Shown in pieces: positions 43,961 through 55,659 of a stretch of 64,000 nucleotides of DNA. The translations under genes were made by a program, and so were the position numbers. Where the stretch lies: positions 13,694,078-13,758,077 of the forward strand of contig CM042088.1 in assembly GCA_023512835.1 (NCBI GenBank), read 5' to 3'. Within the stretch, counting starts at the first letter, position 1; the number at the start of each line of letters is the position of its first letter. The notes beneath the pieces were generated by a model, which saw only the letters and a list, made by a program, of their open reading frames with translations, did no database searches and was not told the origin of the DNA. Source of the stretch: Taxillus chinensis (taxonomy: Eukaryota > Streptophyta > Magnoliopsida > Santalales > Loranthaceae).

Positions 43961-43979
43961 GACGACTTTACTAGGGGAA
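43961..43979 (+). other. Decayed primer site of Tat/Ogre type (tRNA-Arg)
   Basis: TGACGACTTTACTAGGGGA resembles TGGCGACTCCACTGGGGA, the tRNA-Arg-type site of Tat/Ogre elements. Four differences, all transitions apart from one extra or missing base. Confidence 0.5.
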
Positions 43980-45191
43980 TTTAGAGAGTTAGGCCTAGAA
44001 TTAGGATTAAGAGGTTTCTTTTTTGTTTGTACTCACTTAACTATTCTTTATTTGTTTATTTTGTTCGCTTAGATCGTTGTTGTATGATAGTTGTGTTTTA
44101 CACGCTTTGATGCCATGATAGTTATGCTTTATTGGTTTTCCTAATTGTTGCATTCAAGCATAACCTTATACTCGGGTTTTGGTCACAAATTAGGTTAACG
44201 AGGTTTATTCGGGTACCCTGCGCGTTGATCATTATCCGCAAAGGGACCCCGGACTCCTCACTCAAGCTTGAGGTCCTTTTAAGGCACGTCCTTTTAAGGC
44301 CCCCCTCCGATAAATCTCATGGCTTACGGAGCCCTCTATAGAGGAAGTTTGGGGACCAACAAATAAGATAGGTTCAGCAATAGAAGTCCATTAGGGACAT
44401 AAACTCACATTTTATTTCCTCATTTCAGCCTTCCTTTTGAAGGATAGGTGCATTCATATTATTTCATGTTGTTTTATTATTACTATCTTGTTGTATACTG
44501 TCTTATAAATATTTTTGTTGTTATTGTTTGTATATTTTTATTCATTCTCATTTTACTTTTTATTAATTTTATCTTGACGTATATTTTTTTTACTAACCTT
44601 GTTTTCATTGTATGAATATTATTGTTTTTTCTTTTTTGCTAACTTTATCTTGTACATTATTCTTTTATTAACCCAGTCTTCATTCATACATTTGTTCATA
44701 TAGTCTTAGGATATAAATACCGAACATAAATTTAGGTGTACATTCAAACATTCATTACTTAGTTTAGGGATAATTAAGACTAGTCTTCATTAATTCAGAT
44801 GTGTTCAAGTGTTTCATAACCAAAAAAAGAAGAAAGACAAAAAAAGAGTGACAAAAAGGGGGAAACCATGTAAATAATACAAACCTTTAGGACTCATAAC
44901 ATGTTTCATGCATCACTCTAAGTAAGGTAGGTTTTAAAATCCTCATGCACATCCTTACATGCATGCATGCCTTCAGCATAAAAAAATCAAAAAATGAAAA
45001 AATGAAACATAATAAAAGGGAGCTTACCACATTTTACCTCTTTCAGAAGTCAACAAAGCGCACCGATACAATTTGCGATCCCGTCACCAACAATCATCCA
45101 CTTTAATGGCAGACCAAACTGAAAGTCATTTTACTAGTCTGGAGTAAGGACAACAAGAACTTCCGAATCAGATGAGGGTCATGTTGGTCCC
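43980..45191 (+). other. Presumed 5' leader of the Tat/Ogre-like element
   Basis: No coding recognised. Short direct repeats: GAGGTCCTTTTAAGGCACG and CGTCCTTTTAAGGCCCC at 44270-44305. AT-rich from 44400. It is cut off at 45191 by copia-type sequence. Confidence 0.4.
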
Positions 45192-45805
45192 TTGGAGCCT
45201 AGAGGGGGTGAATAGGCTCTTATCGAAACTCCTTTTCTTACTCTTTGGCACAACACCTATCTAGTTAAGAGGTGGAATCAATGCGGAAAATAACCAGATA
45301 GTCGAAGTATTTTGTTTTATTATCAAAATGATAAGTACAACAAAATGGAAGCAGATTAAAGCTTAAGGAGCTTTCAGATCTACTAACAATTCTCTAACAC
45401 TGTTTATAATGCACTCACACGCTAGCCTCTATGATCTTCTTGAGCTCTCTTTGATTCACACGTACGCTCCTTAATATACAAGGTTTACATAATATATATA
45501 GCACATCCTTGAGAGACAATCTTGGAACTTGTTGTTCCGGACTATGTGCACAATTATTGTTCCTCGGAATCCTCTCTGTCTTAAGTGCTACGGATATGGA
45601 GCTCAATGTCTTGGGTTTGCAAAACAAAAATGTGTTTGTGAGTTCCCAAGTTCAGTCTAAGTTATGTCCACATATCCGGATGATCCATGTGTAAGATGCT
45701 TTAGGTTCTCAACGAGTTTGTCTTACATCGGGAAGCAGTGAGCCAGTGACTTTAAATACGAAGAGATAAGTTGAAGCAGCGTTATCTTAAATCCGGTGTA
45801 AGGTT

Positions 45806-46146
45806 CCTTACTCCGTGTTAAACTAAGCTCGGATCCTTACTCCGTAACAATGATTGCTTACTCCGTATCAACTTAAAACTAGAATCCTTATTCCGTGTAA
45901 GCGCTTCCTTACTCCGTATGATTTAGAAGGTGGGAGTGCTTACTCCACATCAGCACTTCCTTACTCCGCATCTAGTTTCCTTACTACGCATGAGTTAAAG
46001 GAACAGATAGCTTACTCCGTATCAGCACATCATTACGCCGCAAGAGTAATAGGTTCAGATTCCTTACTCCGCATCAAATTTCCTTATTTTGTGCAAAATA
46101 AAGACTCGGGTCCTTATTCCACATAAGTCGTTCCTTACTCCGCATG
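45806..46146. repeat. Degenerate interspersed repeat, motif CCTTACTCCG, about 14 copies
   Basis: About fourteen copies of CCTTACTCCG followed by YATCA or similar, 14-45 bp apart, with varied sequence between. Four copies have G instead of the first C. The array ends where the env-like ORF begins. Confidence 0.85.
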
Positions 46147-46525
46147 TATAGAATGCTCCGGAGGACTTCACCTTGTATTCCTTCCCTTTGTATGTGCAAC
46201 CCATAGAGGAGGCCATTATTTCTGGTTTCGGACGTTGAGGTTCACCGATAGGTAGGTTGAGAGCGGCACGAAGGATGGCGGGGGTGATGATGATGGATTC
46301 ACCCCGAACATGGGAAAGGATGGAGTCAGTGGTGCAGCGGATGTGCTGGTAGTACTCAGTGATATCGTCAATGAGAAGATCAACAGGGTTGGAAACCAGA
46401 TTTAGAATGTGGGAGGATTCCAGAAGAGGACATAGGTCCAGGAACCAAGCCAGAGGATTGACAACTGCAGGCCAATCGACCTGAGGGCCGGGATTTACGC
46501 TAGAGGGAGAGAGCTTGGGTGCCAT
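46145..46525 (-). pseudogene. SIR1 env-like ORF, N-terminal part
   Basis: Starts MAPKLSPSSVNPGPQVDWP and contains HVRGESIIITPAILRAALNLP. That pattern (VRG, ITP, hydrophobic helix, LNLP) also occurs in the ATH1 env-like protein (ITPEIIRHCFNLP), so both belong to the plant-transposon domain family linked to env-like ORFs. After about 125 residues the frame runs into the CTTACTCCG array, so the protein is truncated or joined to unrelated sequence. The function of such proteins is not known. Confidence 0.6.
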
Positions 46526-48167
46526 TCCGAGTTAGAGGGGGAAAGAAGGTAGGTCTTAGTGAGTGGAAGAGCGACGAGGGTTTAGGGATTTGGAAATGTA
46601 AACTCGTGCTACGTGAAGAGCCAGTATATATAAGACCGAGTCCATGGTTGCCAGCGGATCTGGGGATTAACCGAGAAGAATAGTGATCCGCCTGACAAGC
46701 TGATGTCATTTATCTTGAGATATGAGCGCCTTCGAATGTAAACATGACATGGAGGCCGCAGAATCAAGTAAATAGGATAGCTGTATGCCTTCTTCCAGAA
46801 AATGCTTGTCTCGAGACTTGCAATTAAAATAGCCCATCATTATGCCTCCTCAGAAACACGCGATAAAACGTGAGTATTTCAAGAGTCCGAAGGAGATCAA
46901 CCAACAATCATCTGGATGAAGAGATAATCCGTAGAAGTATATCCGGATGTGCAACAGAGTGTGAGAGAGTGATTCCTTTGCTGGCTTAAAGTCGAAGAAG
47001 GATGAAGTACCACAACACTTCAAAGTTGAGACTTCAAGCAAGATATGTCAGTGAAAATGCAAAGTGAATCGGAACGTGTAGCTACATGAGGATAAACTAA
47101 AAAGAATACAGAGCTTTTACAGGTTGACATTAGTACGGATTTAAACAAATATGAAGAATCAGTACAAACCAAACTAATGAAAAAAGAGGAATGCATGCAT
47201 TGAAAATGAATGCTGGACACATACAAACGAATGACTGAAGCAGTAGTGCTAAAAAAATATGTGCCTGATTAAAAACCCATACGTTTTTATTGGTCAACAT
47301 AGTGAAACCCATACGTTCTTATTGGTCAACATAGTGAAACCGTCATGCTAAACATTGTAGGCAAGATAAATTAACAATATGTGAGTTACTCTAAATAAGA
47401 TTCATGGGAGAGAATAGAAGAAAGAACACATGCCAGATACTATCAATTGATTATCTAATTAAGATGCCCAGTTGAAGAAAGAAAAACATCCAAACATGCC
47501 ACAAAGCTGATTCAACAATGTATGTCCAGTCAGATCCGAAAGTAAGAAGTAAGAGGGAGGAGCATCCGAGACATATTGGGGGTTATAATTGAAATGATAA
47601 ATAAAGTTTTTGCTCCCGCGTAGATCGAGCAATCCTCTCAGTGATGAACTCCCCCTCAGATAGATAGTCGGGAAAGAGGTCATGAGACATATAAGGAGGG
47701 TATTACTTGAGTAATTAATAAGCATTTTCTCCCCCTTAGATCTTGCAATCCTCTCGATGACATTTCCAGCTAAAAGATTTAGATTTTGAGAAGATTACTG
47801 TCTATCCTTTGTGAACTTCACTTCAGAAGCTGAACAGACGTTCACTGTGATTTCATCCATAAGCATTCCAAGCTAACCCATTTCATTTCTTCAATTAGAC
47901 AAGTTAATAGGGCTATCAATATGAAATAGCATTGAACATGAGGTGATACATGAAAAGATGAATCATGAAATCCAAAGAAGAGAGAACTCATATAGTGTTA
48001 ATTATGTTGCCTTAATAACTTTAGTCGGAAAACACAAGCATCCTCCCAATTGAGGGAATAGGAAGATAATCAGAACAAACGCATATGACCAGCACGCATG
48101 ATCAGCATGAAGTATAGTAGGTGTCCAACTCTCATTAAGAACCATGATGCATGTCCTGAACAAAATA
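46526..48167. other. SIR1 non-coding region
   Basis: No gene supported. 47270-47345 contains CCCATACGTT plus CTTATTGGTCAACATAGTGAAAC twice. 47590-47760 contains two copies of a unit with AATCCTCTC and (in sense) purine tracts such as AAGGGGGAGA and GAGGGGGAG, possibly duplicated polypurine tracts before the 3' LTR. Confidence 0.45.
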
Positions 48168-48460
48168 TGTCACGCCCCGGATTTCCAACCCAAGGAAACC
48201 GGTACGTGACTCCCTTTTTACCCACACGGAGGGCAAAGGGGTTAGGATACAAATCAAGATTATAACATTTTAAACATCCACAACACATTCAAGAAAGTGT
48301 TCATAAAAGCAATCCAAACCAGTTTATTATAACAAAATCCTTTCCAATCCCATCCCCACTGGGGTTACATCAATTCCCATAAACAGAATAACATAAAGGG
48401 AGGAGAGTAAAATAAATAAGGTCTTCCACCTTGGTGTATCCACCTAACGCCTGTAAGTCC

Positions 48461-49185
48461 CTGGAAAACAAGCAAACACAGGAGGAGGGGTGAGCAACCA
48501 CGACTCGGTAGGGATCAAGTCTCCCCAACCCTTCCCATGCTCCTAAAGGCTACATGCATGTGCACAGGTGTAGTGACGTGACAGTGTTAAGAAAAGGAAA
48601 ATAAAACATCACACAAGTGGGCGTAACCCCAGCCCCAGCCACACTGGCTAACAAAACACATCTCAAGCAAGTAGTTTAACCGCCTCTTCAGGCCACTGAT
48701 TTAACCGCCTCTCAGGCAAAGTAGTTTAACCGCCTCTTTAGGCCACTGGTTTTACCGCCTCTCAGGCAAAGTAGTTTAACCGCCTCTTCAGGCCAGATAG
48801 CACAGTCATGCACACAACACACACCACGGTCACTCAAGCATAAAACCAAACACTTGGTGTACACCCGTTCACAAGTGCACAAACCCAACCATTCAGGCCA
48901 TAGAACAAACACCCAGTATACATACATACACTAAACCACAAGTCCAGCCACACAGACATATTACCAAACACGTAATGGGCATATACACACAGCTATATTC
49001 ATACAGGCATTTTATCGAACATATAGCATGTAACAACAGAATCACACCAAAATGCCACTGAAGGCCAACATCCATATAGGAGATCACACCTATATGGATT
49101 ACATATATATATAAACAGGTATAACTCTATAATCTGCCCTAGAACCCTAGGACAGAGGAGGATTTAGGAAGAACAGAACCCCTAC
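48461..49185 (-). other. Putative intron inside T7 3' LTR
   Basis: Donor ACAAG|GTAGGG (start 49185), acceptor TTGTTTTCCAG|GG (end 48461), 725 nt. The T7 5' LTR has the same sites at 58295 and 57594. Confidence 0.45.
48680..48795. repeat. AACCGCCTCT minisatellite in T7 3' LTR
   Basis: Units of about 50 bp with AGTAGTTTAACCGCCTCTTC, AGGCCACTG and ATTTAACCGCCTCTCAGGCA. Fewer copies at 57803-57903 (5' LTR) and 19405-19460 (T4); it lies within the putative intron. Confidence 0.9.
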
Positions 49186-49270
49186 CTTGTATGTTCTCTT
49201 GCTCCCGCTTCCACACAAGGCTCCCACCACCCACGCAAGACGCTCCGGCAGCCACCAGAAGCTCTCCTTC

Positions 49271-49329
<59 letters not shown>

Positions 49330-50014
49330 GACGGCTGGGGAAGCAACAAACCCTAAACCTAAAACAGAGAGGCTTCTCCTCCTTATATAGACAACACAAC
49401 ATCAAAACGACATAGTTTTGATTAAGTGAATCCCAGCATCAAAACGATGTAGTTTTGATTACACAAGTTACAACCCTTCCACATCCATACACACCAAAAT
49501 ATTCACAATTCCAACATGGTCCTTTGGGAAAAGATGATTAGAATGACAAAACCAAGGTAACCATGCAAAAACATGCCTGCACGCCAATTCCCCAATTGGT
49601 GTGCAGCTCCAAATGCACTCAAACTTCACCACAAGCCTCCTTGCATCTTGTAGAGGCCTGAGAAGCAAAAATATGCTTGCACGTGAAATGGGTGAATTCA
49701 CGTGCAGCTCCAAATGCTCTGAAATTTCTGTGGTAGATAGAGGACCTCATTCTAAGAAACCTTTGTTCTTGCACGCCAATTGTTTGAGGCCATCTACTAG
49801 GTCAAAAGTGAGCTCCAAGATCAGCCAAAACAAACTTTAAAACCGCCTAGTAAACGCATAACATCTTCCTAGGGCATAAATGTACGCTATCGCTTGACAC
49901 ATGCACCTCCCAAAAGTCCCCTCTTGGGCTCCTCTCTTACCTCAAACTTGTGCACCAACATCCAAGGTGTTTGTGGTTAACTTCTTACACACGGGTTACA
50001 CACGGGTCATTACA

Positions 50015-50049
50015 TCCTCTCCCCCTTAAGACTTTTCGTCCTCGAAAAG
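50015..50049 (-). other. T7 polypurine tract and pre-PPT hairpin
   Basis: Sense PPT AAGGGGGAGAGGA (50015-50027) and hairpin CTTTTCGAGGACGAAAAG (50032-50049, perfect). Confidence 0.9.
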
Positions 50050-50202
50050 AAATGACATACGAGGAAAACAAACACAAGCTACCCATTTGCCACACGGCGA
50101 GCCACAACACCCAAATGGGTCATACACCGCGCACAACACATAACAGCACATAACAAGGTACCACCATAATCCATAACCACAATAATGCATATAACACATG
50201 TC

Positions 50203-51990
50203 TGTTGGGATAGTGCTATATAAAGCAATGTGTAATCCTAATAATGTAAAGACTATTTCTGATTAATTGAAATATATTTTGTTTAAATATTTATTAGATT
50301 GCATTATTCTGCTTTCTTATGTGGCTGAGCATCATAACATCCCATTACTTATCAAAGTCTATTACTGGGTATGTGTGTAACACATACAATAGATCCACTA
50401 ATTAGACTAAGTAAAAATTGGTTCACAATCGGTGAATGGAGTTTGGGATGCTCGTTCGATAAGATTGTGGTGCGGACTATTTCCATAGTGGGAGTGATCT
50501 AATCTAGGATCATTGTAAAGAGTTTACAAATAGTAGTGCCAGTATGTAATTATACATATTGAATAGGACCATGATAGAATAAGTTCTTCAACTAATATCC
50601 GTTGCATTGTATAAAGAATTTTAGATTCTATCAAGGATGACCGATTTATGAATTGATCTTAATCCAAGACCGTTTGATTAACTCATGTCTATAATTTATG
50701 TCTTTTGACTTATTAATGAGTGAGAGGCTTAGTGCTTCAAATACCTCGATATCTTGGAGATATAATATTATAGATAGTGGGAGCGTCAAGTCGGTGCATG
50801 GAATCCACTGCTTCGTTATACGAAGAGTAATGATATTCCCATGTTGTTTAATTTGGGATTCTTGGGTGAATCAAGCGCTTGTAATTATATTAGATATAAT
50901 TTATTATAAATCCTAATTCATGATTGGATCATGAATAGGTCGCCCATTAGAGAATTAATGGTAACACATGGATAAAAATATAATTAGAGAGGTTGAACGG
51001 AATCTATTGATACCTGTCTCTAATTATGAATATCATAGTGGAGGATCATATCACATGGCAATCAGTTATATCGATGGACAAATAATTTATTATGGATTCT
51101 TGTAATCATATCTCGCTTGATCTTAGAGTGCGCTTTTTAGTCCCTGATCGTGGCTCGGACTAAAACTAATAAATAATGATTTAATTGATTAATGAGATTA
51201 ATTAATTAAATATTATTTATTGAGACTTCGATTAAGTGGGTCCATTTGGTCCCTCTTGCTAGCACCGTTTATTCTTGTATGGAGTACTGGATCGTTGTGA
51301 GTTAATTCTCTGGTTGTGCTTAAGAGCTAATTAATTAACGTGTGTTAATATATATTTAAGAGTTAAATATATATCACATAATTATTTATTTAATTAGATT
51401 AAATAAATAATAATAAATATTTTATCCATTTAATGTGATTAAATGAATAAATATATTATTTATTTATTTGATAAATAAATAATATTATATATTTATTTAA
51501 TTAGTTTGTTGCGTAATAATTATATTATTTAAATAGTTTAAATAATATGTATTATTATTATTTAACTAAAGGGGCGTATGCGTAATAGCACAGGGGTAAC
51601 CCTAGGTCTATAAATAGATGCATAGCCTCCTAGGTTAAAGTGAGTGCGTGTGCAATCATTGACGACCAAGAGAGAGAGAAAGACAGTGACGGCCAACCCT
51701 AGCAGAGGTGGTGTTCTTGTTCTTTGATCCACGGGTGCCACAGCCCTGTACTCCTTGAGAAGGTGAATAGCAGAGAAGGCTATTTGGTGGTTGAATCCAG
51801 GAGAACGCGAGGACGATCAAAGGTAGATCGTGAGTTCGTTCTTTAAGGGAAAAGAAGAGGGTTCTAGCTTTTTTTTGGGTTGGTTTCTTCTTTCTTCTTT
51901 GAAAGTTGATTCGTTGTCTTCTTTGGAATAAATTGGTTTCAAATTCGTTTCATTGCGGTTAATCATTAACCCCATTCCAGTATTCCAACA
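50203..51990 (+). mobile_element. Solo LTR of a Ty1/copia element
   Basis: 1788 bp beginning TGTTGGGATAG and ending ATTCCAACA, with a perfect TSD ATGTC (50198-50202 and 51991-51995). T4 shows the empty site (about 12868). TGTTGG and CCAACA ends are typical of copia LTRs. TATA box CTATAAATAG at 51608-51617 supports + orientation. The middle (51330-51560) is very AT-rich. No internal coding region remains, consistent with LTR recombination. Confidence 0.92.
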
Positions 51991-52127
51991 ATGTCCACAT
52001 GTCACAAATACACATCTCAAAACACATCACAAATAAGAACACATGTCTTTAAAAGACAATACAAATCGTATACAACTAATACAAGAAAACACATCACTAT
52101 CCCTTGGCAAACAGCCACCTCCCACGC

Positions 52128-53672
52128 TTAAGATTGTTCATCCACGAACAAGTCTGGGTGCTGCTCACGCATCACGGACTCACGTTCCCATGTCTCCTCC
52201 TCAATGCCACGGTGCTGCCACAGCACGCGAACCAAAGGAATAGCACGACCACGCAAAAGCTTCTCTCGCCGATCTAGGATACGGATAGGGGCCTCAACAA
52301 CGGACATGTCATCCTCAACATCCAATGTCCCCCAATCGATCACATGAGTGGGATCAGGGTGATACTTCCTCAACTGGGACACGTGAAATACGTTGTGCAC
52401 TCGACTCAACCGCGGTGGTAACGCTAACTGATAGGCTACAGGCCCCACACAATCCAGAATCTCAAAAGGACCAATAAACCGCGGAGATAGCTTGGAACCT
52501 CGCCCAAACCGTCGATGTCCACGACGTGGAGAAACACAAAGAAACACATGATCACCAACAGAAAACTCCAAAGGTCGCCGCCGCTGATCCACATAAGATT
52601 TCTGCTGACTTTGAGCTGATAACAAACGCTGACGAATCAACTTAACCTTCTCGGTAGCCTCTTGAACCAACTGTGGTCCCAAGAGAGCTGTCTCCCCCAC
52701 CTCGGTCCAACACAAAGGTGATCGACACGGCCGCCCATACAACGCCTCAAAAGGAGCCATCCCAATGGATGCCTGATAACTGTTATTGTAGGCAAACTCC
52801 ACCAAAGCAAGGTGAGTTGCCCACGAACCCCCAAAGTCTAACACACAGGCCCGTAACATGTCCTCCAAAGTCTGATTTGTCCTCTCTGTCTGGCCGTCAG
52901 TCTCAGGGTGAAAGGCTGTACTCAAGTGAAGCTTGGTCCCCATAGCCTCCTGCAAACCTGCCCAAAAACGGGAAGTGAACCTCGAATCCCGGTCAGAGAC
53001 AACCGATGATGGTACCCCATGCAGTCTCACAATCTCGTTCATGTACAACTGACTCAAAGTCCCAATAGAGTCCCGCTCGCGAACAGCCAAGAAATGGGCC
53101 GACTTTGTGAGTCGATCCACAATCACCCAAATCATATCTTTCCTCCCCGTAGTGGGTGGAAGACCAGTCACAAAATCCATCGCTATGTGGTCCCACTTCC
53201 ACTCCGCTATGGGCAATGGCTGTAACATGCCCGCCGGCCGCTGATGCTCAGCCTTCACCTACTGACACGTGAGGCACCGCAAAACAAAGGTAGCTACATC
53301 GCGTTTCATCCCAAGCCACCAAAAATGTGCCCGAAGCGCATGGTACATCTTCGTACCCCCTGGATGCACAGCAACTCTAGATTGGTGAAACTCCCTCATC
53401 ACCTCATCCCTGAGGGAAGAAGCCACTACCAACCGCCCCTGAAATGACAACTCATGCTCAAGACCCTCTGTCCAGTCCTCAGATAGCTCCCCAACCTCAA
53501 TACGGGCACAGAGAACCTCACACTCAATGTCACCCAATTGTTCCTCCCGGACGCGCTGGTACAACTCAGGCACAATCACCAAAGGACTCAGGACTGTCCC
53601 ACTATCACGAACAACGGGCCGCAGCTGCAACATCGCCAACCGCTCCATCGCCTTCCACTCTCTCACGGCCAC
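52128..53672 (-). pseudogene. pol: T7 integrase with chromodomain, one in-frame stop
   Basis: Apart from TAG at 53259-53261 (inside [13 protein letters not shown], the zinc-binding region) the frame is open from 53672 to 52128. Zinc region with [17 protein letters not shown]; catalytic core D of MDFVTGLP, D of [13 protein letters not shown] and E of [15 protein letters not shown], all present; then [23 protein letters not shown] and the chromodomain [33 protein letters not shown], ending [10 protein letters not shown]. Tekay-type chromodomains are thought to bind heterochromatin marks. A single C-to-T change could explain the stop (CAG to TAG). Confidence 0.93.
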
Positions 53673-54135
53673 CTCGGCTTTCCCTTTTCTCGCTCAATGC
53701 GTCGGCCACAACATTACCCTTGCCCGGGGTATAGGCAAGAGTAAAGTCAAAGGTCTGCAAATACTCCACCCATCTCCTTTGCCTCAAATTCAAGTCCTTC
53801 TGAGTAAAGATGTACTGAAGGCTCTTGTGATCTGAGAACACCACAAACTTCTCGCCCAAGAGGTAATGCTGCCAACTCTTCAGGGCGAAGATGACAGCCG
53901 CTAACTCAAGGTCATGAGTAGGATAATTCTGCTCATGAGGCTTCAGTTGGCTTGACCCATAAGCCACCACACTGTGCTCCTGCATAAGCACACACCCCAA
54001 ACCAACCCTGGACGCATCACAGTATACCTCATATGGGATATCCTCTTGAGGCAACCTCAACACCGGTGCAGTGGTCAAACGGGTTTTGAGAGTCTCAAAC
54101 GCCTGCTGGCACTTGTCCGTCCACTCAAATTTCAC
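53605..54135 (-). pseudogene. pol: T7 RNase H
   Basis: Open for 176 codons: [15 protein letters not shown] connection, [48 protein letters not shown], then [11 protein letters not shown]. All three acidic residues are present. A TGA at 54136-54138 separates it from RT in the same frame, and a one-base shift near 53690 (SEKRES instead of SRKGKAE) separates it from integrase. Confidence 0.92.
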
Positions 54136-55347
54136 TCATTTCCTAGTCAACACCGTCATAGGAGCCGCCAAATGGGAGAACCCCTCTACAAAACGGCGAT
54201 AATACCCCGCCAAGCCAAGAAAGCTACGGATCTCAAAAACGTTGGTTGGCCTCGCCCACGATGCCACAGCCTTAATCTTGGCTGGGTCCACCCTAACTTC
54301 CTCAGCTGACAACACATGGCCAAGAAAGTGAACCTCCTGCAGCCAAAACTCACACTTGCTAAACTTAGCAAACAGCTGCTGGTCCCTCAAGGTTTGCAAC
54401 ACTGTTGCCAAGTGCTCCACATGCTCCTTCTCGGTCTTGGAATACACCAAGATATCGTCGATAAACACCACCACAAACGAGTCTAAGTATGGGACAAAGA
54501 CTTGGTTCATCAAATGCATGAACACCGCTGGCGCATTAGTGAGCCCGAAAGGCATCACTACCCACTCATAATGCCCATACCTGCACCGAAAAGCCGTCTT
54601 AGGGATGTCCTCCTCCCTAACCCTGAGCTGGTGATACCCCGACCATAAATCTATTTTGGAAAACAACTGGGCCCCACTCAATTGGTCAAACAGGTCATCT
54701 ATCCGAGGCAACGGGTACTTGTTTTTCACGATCACCGAATTCGACTTCCTGTAGTCGATGCAGAGACGAAGCGTGCCATCAGCCTTCTTAGCAAAAAGCA
54801 CCGGAGCACCCCAGGGTGAGGTACTCGGTCTGATATACCCCTGGTCCCCCAACTCCTCGATTTGCCTCTGAAGCTCCCTCAACTCGGCTGGCCCCATACG
54901 ATACGCTACTTGGGAAATCGGACCCGTCCCCGGCACCAACTCAATGGTGAACTCCACACTCCTCTTAGGTGGCAAACTCCTCAACTCTTCAGGAAAAACA
55001 TCCTGAAATTGGTCCACAATAGTGGGCCACACCCTCTTTTCCACCTTACCCTCCTCAGCAAAGGTCAGGGCTGCTAACCTGTGGGTAATGGCACCCCACT
55101 GGTCCAACACTGGCCTGGCCCGACTCGCCTCACAGTCCCACTCCCCCTGCAGGGTGCAAGAGGTCCCTGCAGGTGTCACGAAGGATACACGCCGCCGGTA
55201 ACAGTCTATCTTGGCTTGGAAAGCCATAAGCCAATCCATACCCAAGATCAGGTCAAACGTCCTCAAAGGCATTACATGCAAGTCAAAACTCAGCTCCACC
55301 TCTCCTAGGGTTAACACACGATCCACGGCACACACGCCGTACCTCAA
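54136..55347 (-). pseudogene. pol: T7 linker and reverse transcriptase, open for 403 codons
   Basis: Contains [21 protein letters not shown], the pre-RT domain [57 protein letters not shown], motif [16 protein letters not shown] (catalytic Asp present), [16 protein letters not shown], catalytic box [33 protein letters not shown] and [20 protein letters not shown]. This is the most complete chromovirus RT in the window. A frameshift near 55345 separates it from the protease and TGA at 54136 ends it. Confidence 0.93.
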
Positions 55348-55610
55348 TCATGCCTCCCACCAGGAGACTCCACAACTAGGGGCCTCGCGGCCTCCACACA
55401 AGCTAACCTCAAGCCATCAATAAGAAGCTCGGCAGTGAAGGAACACGATGCACCCGTATCAAAAAGAACAGAAGCTAACGTGCGGGAAATCAAGAGGGTA
55501 CCTCTAACCATCGATGGCCCTGCTCCACCCTCAGCTGGTGGGGGTGGTAGCTCGGCCTCCTCCTGGTACGTCGCCTCCAGCGCAAGACACCCTTCCTTGG
55601 CCCGTGCCAC
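55344..55610 (-). pseudogene. pol: T7 protease
   Basis: Active site [11 protein letters not shown] with flanking VRGTLLISRTLA and the Glu/Pro-rich entry EEAELPPPPAEGGAGPS. One-base shifts at both ends isolate it from gag and RT. Confidence 0.9.
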
Positions 55611-55659
55611 CTGGTCGGCTCACTCACCTGGACGCTTCCCGCTAAGGTTGCCTCCGGCC

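Larger units (their letters stand above)
45192..48167 (-). mobile_element. SIR1: Ty1/copia (possibly Sirevirus-like) element, 3' part
   Basis: TGTTGGTCCC at 45192 with GCCTAGAGGGGGTGAATAGG is typical of copia-type LTR ends. To the right lie an env-like ORF on the minus strand (46145-46525) and purine-tract-like repeats (47600-47760). After the T7 insertion the end of copia RNase H appears on the minus strand (59141-59242). Pol, env-like gene and LTR in that order on the minus strand is the Sirevirus layout. The right limit of the LTR was not found. Confidence 0.5.
48168..50014 (-). repeat. T7 3' LTR (1847 bp)
   Basis: Sense start at 50014 (TGTAATGACCC), sense end GGGGCGTGACA at 48168. Inverted repeats near 49579-49604 and 49678-49705, palindromes 49401-49422 and 49438-49459, CT/GA leader tract 49278-49327, donor-like 49185, acceptor-like 48461. 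An 11-bp duplication of ACACACGGGT sits near the start and is absent from the 5' LTR. Confidence 0.93.

Noticed and set aside
45192..46146. Assigning 45192-46146 as a complete copia LTR
   Set aside because: TGTTGGTCCC marks one end, but no matching inner end, TSD or primer site could be found.
51330..51560. AT-rich block as a matrix attachment site or origin
   Set aside because: Composition alone does not support it; it is the interior of a copia solo LTR.
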